A stretch of 64,000 nt of DNA from Flavobacterium sandaracinum (GTDB taxonomy: Bacteria > Bacteroidota > Bacteroidia > Flavobacteriales > Flavobacteriaceae), in NCBI RefSeq assembly GCF_004349135.1, contig NZ_SMFN01000005.1:146628-210627 (forward strand), in the 5' to 3' direction. A program made the position numbers and the translations under genes. Of the stretch, positions 43,648-51,634 are shown piece by piece (positions within the stretch are counted from its first letter, which is position 1; each line of letters begins with the position of its first letter). The notes under the pieces are model-generated. The model was not told the origin of the DNA. It made no database searches and worked only from the letters and a program-made list of their open reading frames with translations.

Positions 43648-43860
43648 ATGTTAATGACAAGGCAAGACATATTATCTTTAAAAAATCTTTCAACAGTAAA
43701 GGACTTCGTTTCTGTTGATAGGATTCCCGCTGCTTTTAAAAATGATTTTCAAAGATTCTTTTTTGGAAAAACTTTGGTGAAAGATAATGACACTCTTTTT
43801 GCTTACCCTCACGATATTAAGATGTGGGTTCGCTTTATATTTAATAAATATAAAGATTAA
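43648..43860 (+). CDS. 70-aa conserved hypothetical protein
   Basis: A short soluble protein (MTRQDILSLKNLSTVKDFV, then IPAAFKNDFQRFFFGKTLVK and a HDIKMWVRFIFNKYKD end). The start may be the Met at 43648 or codon 3. A -7 element TAGATTTG at 43636-43643 is only a few bases upstream, so the message would be nearly leaderless. Similar short proteins occur in flavobacterial accessory DNA, but I know no function. Its neighbour is a Fic-domain gene starting 28 nt after its stop; an antitoxin-like role is a guess. Confidence 0.55.
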   Translation: MLMTRQDILSLKNLSTVKDFVSVDRIPAAFKNDFQRFFFGKTLVKDNDTLFAYPHDIKMWVRFIFNKYKD

Positions 43861-43888
43861 TTCGTTTCATTATAATTTAGCTATTATT

Positions 43889-44233
43889 ATGGCTTCGCAT
43901 ATGGGATTATTTAACAACCGCTTTGAAAGGATTGACAATGCTAATGAAGCCACGCATATACTTTCTGTTTTGGCCTATTTTCATAATATTTTTTTAAACA
44001 AAATTCATCCCTTTGCGGATGGTAATGGCCGAGTTTGCCGAATTATTATGGGAGCGATCATGATGCAATACAATTGCCATCCGATATTTCCTCTTATCAC
44101 AGATGAGGAACATCAATTTGAATATATTTCTACCATTGTGAAATGTGAATTAGAAAATAGTGATGATTTATTGGTTCGTTATTTTGCCAAAGGAATGACT
44201 GAAAGTTTACTTCAGAGAGTTTACGAGTTTTAA
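43889..44233 (+). CDS. Short Fic-domain protein
   Basis: 114 residues from the ATG at 43889. The Fic active-site motif HPFADGNGRVCR is complete (about residues 45-56), so AMP or another nucleotide moiety could be transferred to a protein target. The preceding LSVLAYFHNIFLNKI helix is present, but the N-terminal helices usual in Fic proteins, including any inhibitory (S/T)xxxE(G/N) helix, are missing, and the frame upstream to 43787 is not Fic-like. It is either a minimal Doc-like toxin or a 5'-truncated gene. The paired 70-aa gene just upstream has no recognised antitoxin motif. Confidence 0.7.
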   Translation: MASHMGLFNNRFERIDNANEATHILSVLAYFHNIFLNKIHPFADGNGRVCRIIMGAIMMQYNCHPIFPLITDEEHQFEYISTIVKCELENSDDLLVRYFAKGMTESLLQRVYEF

Positions 44234-44348
44234 TTGAAGTTGCTCTTAAAAAAAATAGTTAAAAACACAATATGAATATACCTTAATAATCAATCAATAT
44301 TTGGTAGTAAGTGGTTGACTGTTGCTATTTTACTATTTCGTTTTTATC

Positions 44349-45419
44349 CTAGCTATCTAATAACTCATCAGGACTGTTGATTAATGGATCCAACCAATTT
44401 GCTTTGGCTGTGGCCCAGTTTATCCATTCTTGCTTCTCTAGTGTTAAGTTATTCATATTTAATGCATGTTGCTTTTCTGCATCAATGTATTGGCGAATCA
44501 AGAGCGTTTTGTTGTATTGTTCTGATAAGGCTACTAACTTATTGTATTTGGTAATTTCTTCATCTCTTATCTTTTTAATTTCAGCTTTACGTTTTTCTTC
44601 TTCTTCTCTTTTTAAATTAGCTATTCTTGACCATTCTTTCCATTCTTTTTCTTTTTCGGCTAAGACTTCTAGTTTAGCAACAATTTTCGCTAAGAGTTCT
44701 TCAATTTTTACGTGACCGTCTCTCCATTCACGTTCCCCGGAGCGTCTTCCAATTTTAAAAATGAACTCACCAGTTGGTACGTAATCTGAAGTTTCGTATT
44801 TGGTTGTTGCTGGAATTCTTTTTTTAGCTTCCCTTAAATCTATTTCAATAAAAACCTCATCAATTACAACACATGCATTACCATATTGTTTTGATATTGT
44901 ATGACCTCTATATCTTATTAATTTTGTTAAGGTATCCATAAATATCAAGCCTCTTTCTCTATTATTTTTTTCCACTCTGATTGGATATACTATTCTATTA
45001 TCGTCCCAATATGAAGTGAATTTCATTTTACCATTCCAATAGTCTTTGGTTTGAATGGTTAAAACATCAGGTTTTGTAATTTTGTCTGGAACGACTAAGG
45101 GAGCTTGTGGATCATTTTCTATTTCCTTGGTATGTATTGTTAATGGAGTTTGATCTACATTGATTGGATTTCCTTCTTCTCTTATGGTTAAAATGATTGT
45201 ATCCACGCTACCAAAAACAGGATTTAACTTTTCTATTTTAACCTTTTTATTGAATTTGAGTTTTAACCAATAGCCATTTGGAGGCATTGGTATCTCAAAT
45301 TGGTTGCATATTTTCTTTATGCCATTATTTGAAAATGCATACTGCATTGTTAGTTTGGAAAGAGGTGTTGACCAAACTAAATCATATAATTGTTTTCTGG
45401 ACAGTTCTTTAGTTTCCAT
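44349..45419 (-). CDS. Conserved protein of unknown function with N-terminal HTH-like region and coiled coil
   Basis: 356 residues. The N-terminus (LSRKQLYDLVWSTPLSKLTM, then FSNNGIKKICNQFEIPMPPNGYW) is a pattern I recall from a large unnamed family in Proteobacteria and Bacteroidetes: LYDLVWS-P followed by a helix-turn-helix-like segment and IP-PP-GYW-K. The middle part is beta-rich. Residues about 245-330 form a charged coiled coil (KEKEWKEWSRIANLKREEEE). No catalytic motif is visible. It is at the edge of the defence island and converges on the Fic gene. Function unknown. Confidence 0.75.
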   Translation of the reverse strand: METKELSRKQLYDLVWSTPLSKLTMQYAFSNNGIKKICNQFEIPMPPNGYWLKLKFNKKVKIEKLNPVFGSVDTIILTIREEGNPINVDQTPLTIHTKEIENDPQAPLVVPDKITKPDVLTIQTKDYWNGKMKFTSYWDDNRIVYPIRVEKNNRERGLIFMDTLTKLIRYRGHTISKQYGNACVVIDEVFIEIDLREAKKRIPATTKYETSDYVPTGEFIFKIGRRSGEREWRDGHVKIEELLAKIVAKLEVLAEKEKEWKEWSRIANLKREEEEKRKAEIKKIRDEEITKYNKLVALSEQYNKTLLIRQYIDAEKQHALNMNNLTLEKQEWINWATAKANWLDPLINSPDELLDS

Positions 45420-45567
45420 ATAAATTGTCTTTTTTGAATCAAGTAATAAAGGTACCTAATGTTCCTCAGAAAATGAAATTAGCGAAATGGAGCAAACAGC
45501 AATGATGAGTTAGGAATACCTGAACTAGCCGTGGATTTTAGGCTCCTGAATGAGATCATTAAATCAA

Positions 45568-45888
45568 CTAATCTACATACATTGTGATACGGAATGCTAG
45601 TTTTTTGGCTCTGCAGCTGGGGCAGTAATTCCCTTCTTCATTAAAGTATAGATCAAAATTACTGAATCTTTTATCATTGTAATTATCCCCTTTTAAATCA
45701 TCATCGGAATAAAATAGATATTGCCCTGAATCTTTATGTTTGTAATGATTGACATTTTCGAATTCTAAAGTTTCTTTATTGATTGCTGGAACAGGACAAG
45801 ATGTTAAATGACTGAATCTACCGCCACCTACTCTAAATTCGTTTTTAAAACCGCAGCTGCGGCATAAGGTTGCTACTATGTTTCCCAT
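45568..45888 (-). CDS. Small zinc-ribbon protein
   Basis: 106 residues with two Cys pairs at the N-terminus and C-terminus: CRSCGF (about 9-14) and CPSCRAKK (about 89-96), each a CxxC as in zinc ribbons. The middle is polar (YKHKDSGQYLFYSDDDLKGD). It has no signal peptide. I do not recognise a family. It stands alone, with gaps of about 150-220 nt on both sides. Confidence 0.6.
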   Translation of the reverse strand: MGNIVATLCRSCGFKNEFRVGGGRFSHLTSCPVPAINKETLEFENVNHYKHKDSGQYLFYSDDDLKGDNYNDKRFSNFDLYFNEEGNYCPSCRAKKLAFRITMYVD

Positions 45889-46107
45889 ATTTTACTTATT
45901 TGCAATTGTAATTTTATTGTAATCTTGACATTTAAAAAATATATAGCAGTAATGCTTACTCTTGTTTTTCTGTCGGCATATTTGATTTTAAGAGATTTGG
46001 TGCGATTTAAACGTATTGTTTTCTAGCGCAACAGGCTTTTGGTTTTGCTATTTTTTTGCGATGTAGCAATATTCGTATCGAAAAAAAATCAAGTTCACTA
46101 GCACCTT

Positions 46108-46848
46108 CTATAAACTACGTAAACCAGCTAAAAATCCTTGTACAACACTTTTTGTGTGTTCAAAACTTTCGGATTTTTGATTGATCGGTTCGTTGAGGTA
46201 CAATCTTCGATTGACTTCTAGCATAATGGATTGCACCTGCTTGTTTTTATGGTAGTGTTCCATGGGTACCATAGTGCCGCTGTAAGGGGTGTCAATACCT
46301 AATGAATAGCCTAAATTTTCAAAGTAGTCTTTCGAAAAATCGATTAATTTTTGAGGCGTATGAAATGCATCGGTACCAATATTGTAATCGGGGGTGTTCG
46401 TATCTTGCACTAACGCTCTTTGTAAAGGGACTGAAGGAAAGGAATGGCAATCGACTACTAGCGCTTTTTCAGTTAGTTGCAGCTGCTCTAGCACGCTACT
46501 GTTTAATTTTTTGTGGTGTGGGTCATAAAAATTTTCTAAAATGAATGCCCTGTTATGAGCTGTCACTTCGCGCATTTTGTCGCCGTTGTCGAGGGTTTCG
46601 TATAGCACACCCATGCCAAACTTTGCCATTACCTCCTGACTGTCATCCGTTAAACGCTCTGGGTCGCAAAAGATACGGGAGAAAGGAGCGACTAAGCTGA
46701 CATCCGTTGGATTGCTAAATAATTCATCGGTATACCAATCTGTTAGCTTACCCATTTCAGCATTGAGAATATCTTGCTCAACGACATAACCTTGTAGTGA
46801 TGGAATTATGGTGGAGGAATGCGGAATGTGTAGTATTAATTTTTTCAT
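46108..46848 (-). CDS. N-formylglutamate amidohydrolase-like protein
   Basis: 246 residues starting MKKLILHIPHSSTIIPSLQG, the family N-terminus with metal-binding His residues. Other family features are DWYTDELF, FSRIFCDPERLTDD, LVVDCHSFPSVPLQ (the DxHS motif) and VPMEHYHKNKQVQSIMLEVNR. The fold binds zinc and cleaves N-formylglutamate or other amides. There are no histidine-utilisation genes here, so the substrate is unlikely to be formylglutamate from that path. The 129-aa gene upstream (12 nt away) is likely co-transcribed. Confidence 0.85.
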   Translation of the reverse strand: MKKLILHIPHSSTIIPSLQGYVVEQDILNAEMGKLTDWYTDELFSNPTDVSLVAPFSRIFCDPERLTDDSQEVMAKFGMGVLYETLDNGDKMREVTAHNRAFILENFYDPHHKKLNSSVLEQLQLTEKALVVDCHSFPSVPLQRALVQDTNTPDYNIGTDAFHTPQKLIDFSKDYFENLGYSLGIDTPYSGTMVPMEHYHKNKQVQSIMLEVNRRLYLNEPINQKSESFEHTKSVVQGFLAGLRSL

Positions 46849-46860
46849 AGTTCTCTTTTT

Positions 46861-47250
46861 TTACAACTGAATTTTAGGATCTATTTCATCTGATTTTTCC
46901 AAGCAAATGGTATCATCTGGAAATATTATAACCGTTCTAACTTGATCTAAGCTTTCCATAAGCAATTGTACTAATTGCAGGATTGCTTCTTTCAGCAGTT
47001 TTTCGGTAGTTGGGAATTTAGGATATTGTATAAAATCGAGCGTTACCGATGGTTCTTCCTGACCTAAGAAAACAATTTCACATGGCGTAAGTTTTATGCT
47101 TAAAGCTACACCCAACTCTTTTTTGATTTTTTCTTGGGATTGGAACACTACTTTTTTAAAATCAATCAAAGTAATAGGTTCGTTTGAATATGCTTTGTAT
47201 AATCCTATTGTTGCATGGGCCGCGTACGTTTTAATGCTTATGCTGTTCAT
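46861..47250 (-). CDS. 129-aa protein of unknown function
   Basis: A soluble protein with no signal peptide. It starts with MNSISIKTYAAHATIGLYKA and has alternating short helices and strands, with LLKEAILQLVQLLMESLDQV as the longest helix (about 84-103) and VIIFPDDTICL after it. I do not recognise a family. It lies 12 nt upstream of the N-formylglutamate amidohydrolase-like gene on the same strand, which suggests a functional pair. Confidence 0.6.
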   Translation of the reverse strand: MNSISIKTYAAHATIGLYKAYSNEPITLIDFKKVVFQSQEKIKKELGVALSIKLTPCEIVFLGQEEPSVTLDFIQYPKFPTTEKLLKEAILQLVQLLMESLDQVRTVIIFPDDTICLEKSDEIDPKIQL

Positions 47251-47401
47251 ATTATATTTAATTGTGTTTTTACTTCCAGATACAAGTGTTGAATTGATTT
47301 GAAGCCGAGTGCATTAGTCCACCTTTTTAGTATTCTCAAGATGCTATTTCTAACACCATATTGTTGTTTATTAGCAATCTAAGCCAATGCTACACTGTAG
47401 C

Positions 47402-48748
47402 TTACACTTTTAGTATTTCGCTTAATTCACTAAATAAAATAGCTCTTAAACCTTCAAAATAGTTGCTCAGCTTCATGGATTTGTTTTCTAATGATAAGTC
47501 CCTATCTAAAATAGTCAATTGATGAGCCGTAATGGTGATTTTTTCATTACCAGCTAATTCATCAATAATCTCTATCTTTTTTAAATGGGTCGTATTGTGC
47601 TTAACTGAATTGGGATATAATAACTTTATTTCAGTCGCTTTAAAACGAATTGCATAAGCAACCATCTGGTATAAGTCGTTTTGTGAGATACCGTTTTTTT
47701 TGTCAATACTATCGTCATATACGATTTTGTATTTAGTATCCGCAATAATTTTTTTACCATTCACTTCTAATAGTAAATCAGGTTTTAAACCAAAAACCTT
47801 ATCTACATCTAAGCTATATTTGGCTTGACTTTTAGCTTTAACTTCATTCAATTCTTTGTCTATAAAACCAAAGATAAAATCTTCAAAAACATATTCCATT
47901 GGTAATAAAAATGCAAATAATTTTAAATCATTTTTATAGTTAAACGAGACACTATTCTCCAAAAACAACACACAATAATCCCTAACGGTTTCAAAATTAG
48001 AAAGCATAGGGTTGAATTGAATTTTCTTGCATTCCGCAGCAGAAATATAATTATCGGAAACTTCGTCAAGGATAAATAAAATATCGTTTAAATTCCGCTT
48101 GTTTTGCTGGTCTTTGGTTGTAGACAAAAGCATTTTAGAAACATACTTGACACACTGGTTGAACGAATTATCAATTTCAAAAGAGTCATAAATACAATTT
48201 ACTTTGTGATTGCGTCCACGAGCCAGGTTTTGATTGATGTATTCATTAAAATTCATTCTTCCTTTTACGAAAGACAATTCACTCTCTACCTCAACATATT
48301 TTTGATACACAGCAGCGTTTAATAATTCCTTGGTGTATTTGCTAAACAGGTAAATCAATATTTCAAAAAAGTCAGCTTGTTGCGCATTTAAGCCAGAAAG
48401 ATAATTGGGAAAACGGAGTTTCCTGCAATAACTCAACCACCACAAAACGTGTGAATTAATAATTTTTATATCTTCCGCAGTAGGTTCATTGCCGTTGTAA
48501 AAAATCTTTGGAAGTAAATTAATGGTTTGGTTCTCAAAATGAATCACACCCACAAACTTATTGGATTTTAGTTCTTTATTTTTATGCAAAAACTGCAAAA
48601 AATGTTGCACCTCTTCTCGATTTTCGTCTTCATTGTAATACGATGACTTTTCTCTTTTGTTCCAAATAGCATCTAGGAACAGCTCGAGATTATCGAAATG
48701 CTCTTCCGGAAAAGCTACTTTATTTTGGTATTCAAAGAGGTTTATCAT
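47402..48748 (-). CDS. mcrC: McrC-like subunit of type IV restriction system
   Basis: 448 residues. The C-terminal PD-(D/E)XK nuclease core is visible: GLKPDLLLEVNGKKIIADTKYKIVY contains Asp and the DTK catalytic lysine motif (about 318-341), followed by QNDLYQMVAYA. The N-terminal part (SYCRKLRFPNYLSGL, VKGRMNFNEYINQNL) matches the McrC family. McrC is the nuclease and GTPase activator of McrBC, which cuts DNA with modified cytosine. Its start abuts the McrB stop, so they are translated together. Confidence 0.9.
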   Translation of the reverse strand: MINLFEYQNKVAFPEEHFDNLELFLDAIWNKREKSSYYNEDENREEVQHFLQFLHKNKELKSNKFVGVIHFENQTINLLPKIFYNGNEPTAEDIKIINSHVLWWLSYCRKLRFPNYLSGLNAQQADFFEILIYLFSKYTKELLNAAVYQKYVEVESELSFVKGRMNFNEYINQNLARGRNHKVNCIYDSFEIDNSFNQCVKYVSKMLLSTTKDQQNKRNLNDILFILDEVSDNYISAAECKKIQFNPMLSNFETVRDYCVLFLENSVSFNYKNDLKLFAFLLPMEYVFEDFIFGFIDKELNEVKAKSQAKYSLDVDKVFGLKPDLLLEVNGKKIIADTKYKIVYDDSIDKKNGISQNDLYQMVAYAIRFKATEIKLLYPNSVKHNTTHLKKIEIIDELAGNEKITITAHQLTILDRDLSLENKSMKLSNYFEGLRAILFSELSEILKV

Positions 48749-50566
48749 TTAGGATATCATTTGTAAAGGCCATCCACCAACATTAAGTTCTGCCGCCTGT
48801 AAAATAGCGGTAACTTCCTTTTCATCATTCATAAAATATTCCAATAGTAGCGGAATCACTTTGTTGTTGATCGTTTTTGTTCTTGAATAATTATCACTCA
48901 TAAAATAAGCATGACCAATTGTAAAATCATGATTTTTTCTATCGAGAATAGCCTTATTTATTGCAATTAAAATTTCCCTATCATGAACCGCTTCTAAAGT
49001 TGCATCGGGATACATGGGAACAAACTCAAAACGTCTTCGCAATGCAATATCCAACAACGCTATTGATTTATCAGCGGTATTCATCGTACCAATAATAAAC
49101 AAATTCGATGGCACTATAAATGAATCTCCTGATGGTAGAGTCACTCGCATGGGTATTTTACCGTGGGAACGTTTGTCTTCCTCGATCAACGTTATTAACT
49201 CGCCAAAAACTCTCGATATATTGGCACGGTTAATTTCGTCAATAACTATGACATAATTTTGTTTTTGTACAACTTCTACGTTGCTTTTACCATTTTCTAA
49301 AAGTAATTCTAAAATGGGATTGTAATAAGGTTGCAAGCCTCCAAGAATTAAATCATTTAAGCCTTTGTCATACATTTTTCGTAAGGTGTTAATGCTTAAA
49401 GTATGATTAGAAGCTCCAATGTTCTTTCTAAATTCTATCGATTTATCGCCCACTTCAGTAATGAAAAAGGATGACTTTTTCATTTTGACTTCTAATTCTT
49501 CAACATCTCCTTCGTTTAAAGGATGTGTTAATTCTTGAAAAACAATATCGAAATCTTTTTTAGCAGTAGCTGGGTTTTTAGAAGATTCTAAATTTTTTAA
49601 AGCTCTATCGGCAATACGTTTAAAGACTCCATCCTTTTTTTCAAAAGTAAGTGCGCTTCCATTTTCGGTATCGGGGCGTAAGCCTTGAATAAAGTCTTCG
49701 TAGCTGTAGTTCTGGTGAAAGGTGATGAACTCAATTTGAGTTCCCAAATTATTATTGAAAACCTCTAAAGCTTCATCATAATTTATGTATTCATTTCCAG
49801 TAACTATCTTAGCCGCTTCTAAAACAGTGTTGTAGGTTTTTCCTGTTCCTGGTGGTCCGTATAGGATTTGGTTGAGTGGAAATGGTAGTTCATCATTTGT
49901 AGTGTCATTTTTACTGATTAAATCTAGGCTTTGATTTTGTGCTGATACCTTCTCTTTAATTACATGTGAATATTTATCAAAACGGGTTTCCATTTTTTTG
50001 TGCATACTTTCAAATTCATCCGAAGTAATTCGATGTGCAATAAATTCTGGATTAATTCTTTTTTCTCTTGTAACGTGTTCGTTTACTAAAGGAATAATAT
50101 AATCAATATCTTTTTCAACATCTACAAGCATTTCTTCAATTGTTTCATAACTTGCTTTCTTCGTTTTAGTTCGAAGATTAAACATTTTATGTTTTTCAGA
50201 AGTTTGTTTTTGCAACCCTGGGAAGTCCGACAAATCACTTCTAAGTGATTTGAGTAGATTGAGGACCGAAATATTTTGATTACCCTCTGGCGAAGCCGTT
50301 TGATTAAAATCAACAAAATATTTATACCCGGATTTAGTATATTCAAAAATTAAACCAATACAGTCACCGGAAGAACCTGGAAAACCTACAGGTAAGGTCC
50401 AAAAAGTAGTACTGAAATATTTTGAATTTTCAGTTCCAATAAAATAATCCAATTCTGCACCTTTAGAACCATTTTGTCGTACTGAAAAAGTGAAATTTAC
50501 ATCTTTGTTATGCTTGATCATTAACCAATCATATACTTGCTTTTCGTAATCTTTGTATGATATCAT
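48749..50566 (-). CDS. mcrB: McrB-like AAA+ GTPase subunit of type IV restriction system
   Basis: 605 residues. The AAA+ core has Walker A GPPGTGKTYNT (residues 237-247), Walker B YVIVIDEINRANISRVFGEL and the McrB signature IIGTMNTADKSIALLDIALRRRFEF (parts). The N-terminal 200 residues form the target-recognition part (YKDYEKQVYDWLMIKHN, then AELDYFIGT), which resembles a DUF4268/DUF3578-like module rather than the E. coli domain, so the recognised modification may differ. With McrC it would restrict incoming modified DNA. Confidence 0.9.
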   Translation of the reverse strand: MISYKDYEKQVYDWLMIKHNKDVNFTFSVRQNGSKGAELDYFIGTENSKYFSTTFWTLPVGFPGSSGDCIGLIFEYTKSGYKYFVDFNQTASPEGNQNISVLNLLKSLRSDLSDFPGLQKQTSEKHKMFNLRTKTKKASYETIEEMLVDVEKDIDYIIPLVNEHVTREKRINPEFIAHRITSDEFESMHKKMETRFDKYSHVIKEKVSAQNQSLDLISKNDTTNDELPFPLNQILYGPPGTGKTYNTVLEAAKIVTGNEYINYDEALEVFNNNLGTQIEFITFHQNYSYEDFIQGLRPDTENGSALTFEKKDGVFKRIADRALKNLESSKNPATAKKDFDIVFQELTHPLNEGDVEELEVKMKKSSFFITEVGDKSIEFRKNIGASNHTLSINTLRKMYDKGLNDLILGGLQPYYNPILELLLENGKSNVEVVQKQNYVIVIDEINRANISRVFGELITLIEEDKRSHGKIPMRVTLPSGDSFIVPSNLFIIGTMNTADKSIALLDIALRRRFEFVPMYPDATLEAVHDREILIAINKAILDRKNHDFTIGHAYFMSDNYSRTKTINNKVIPLLLEYFMNDEKEVTAILQAAELNVGGWPLQMIS

Positions 50567-50701
50567 AATTATTTTACCCTTAAATGTGGTTTTCTCATGC
50601 TCTAATCTCTGTTTACAACCGATTTTACATTTGATTAATCATTCCTTTTTAGCCTTTAAATTGTCTCGAATTTTGAGATCTTATTTTATGAAATGGTTAT
50701 T

Positions 50702-51148
50702 CTATGCAAAACATTTCTTTTTTTGTTCTTGAAATTCTTCTTCGGTTATCAATCCTTGTTGTTTTAGCTTACCTAATCTCTCAATTTGATTGAGTACTTC
50801 ATCCATTTTTGTACTTTGTTTTGAAGTATTCAAATTATTATATATTGGCGGAACAGCAATATTGGCTGCTTGAGTATTATCTACTGTAGTGAGTTTGTTT
50901 TTTGATTTTTTTGATTTGGATGCAATCATAACTGCCCCTAGAATGCTAAATAGTAAACCACAGCCTATTAATACAAGTCCTATCGCTTGTTGTTCATTGT
51001 CTTTTTCGTTGTAAGTTTCGCTAAATTCATTTTGAATTTGTCCTTCAAATGATCTATTTCTTGTTGCTAAATCCGTTAATGCAACAATTCCGATCCCAAT
51101 TCCGAAAACTCCAATTAATAGGAAAAGAATGCCAAAGAATTTTTTCAT
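50702..51148 (-). CDS. Membrane protein with C-terminal SHOCT domain
   Basis: 148 residues from the Met at 51148; an ATG at 51175 adds nine polar residues. Two membrane helices: FFGILFLLIGVFGIGIGIVA and AIGLVLIGCGLLFSILGAVM. A flexible linker follows, then the SHOCT motif (IERLGKLKQQGLITEEEFQE, ending KKKC). SHOCT is a short oligomerisation or binding motif at protein ends. It lies between the LprI-like gene and mcrB. A role in phage defence, for example as a membrane effector, is possible but not shown. Confidence 0.75.
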   Translation of the reverse strand: MKKFFGILFLLIGVFGIGIGIVALTDLATRNRSFEGQIQNEFSETYNEKDNEQQAIGLVLIGCGLLFSILGAVMIASKSKKSKNKLTTVDNTQAANIAVPPIYNNLNTSKQSTKMDEVLNQIERLGKLKQQGLITEEEFQEQKKKCFA

Positions 51149-51182
51149 ATCATCTGCTTTTATATTCTTAATCAAATACTAA

Positions 51183-51581
51183 TTAATTTTTCATTTTAAC
51201 TGAGCCACTGCAGACGCCTTCTTCAGGAATTCCTACTAACCATATTTTTAAGTCTTTAATTCTTTTTATGGTTAATTCGGTCATATACATACTCCAGCAT
51301 GTTGGTTGAATACTTCCATAATATCCAGATTCTCTTGGGGGATATTTCATATTTACTTCTGCATCACGAAACTTGATCCAAATATTTTGAGCTATTTTAA
51401 GGTTTTTGATAAATACCAAGTCAGAGCTGTATTCTTTTAAAATCTTTTTATACGTTGAATTGAGCTCTTTATCTGCTTTTTGAAATTCAGTATTGGCATC
51501 AGTATTCATTTCTAATTGGGTTTGAGCATTACTCAAGAAAGAGATCAGGAAAAAGGATGCGAAAATTAAAAGTTTTTTCAT
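51183..51581 (-). CDS. LprI-like (DUF1311) periplasmic protein
   Basis: 132 residues with a signal peptide (ending FLSNAQ, about residue 19). The DUF1311/LprI pattern is visible: TEFQKADKELNSTYKKILKE, then LKIAQNIWIKFRDAEVNMKY and CWSMYMTELTIKRIKDL, with a Cys pair near the C-terminal half. Family members are linked to lysozyme inhibition. It is 53 nt downstream of hsdM and 34 nt upstream of the SHOCT gene, so it may be transcribed with the island. Confidence 0.8.
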   Translation of the reverse strand: MKKLLIFASFFLISFLSNAQTQLEMNTDANTEFQKADKELNSTYKKILKEYSSDLVFIKNLKIAQNIWIKFRDAEVNMKYPPRESGYYGSIQPTCWSMYMTELTIKRIKDLKIWLVGIPEEGVCSGSVKMKN

Positions 51582-51634
51582 ATTTTTTTTTAATGTATTA
51601 TTGATATTATTTTTTAGTTTATTGGATAGATGTT

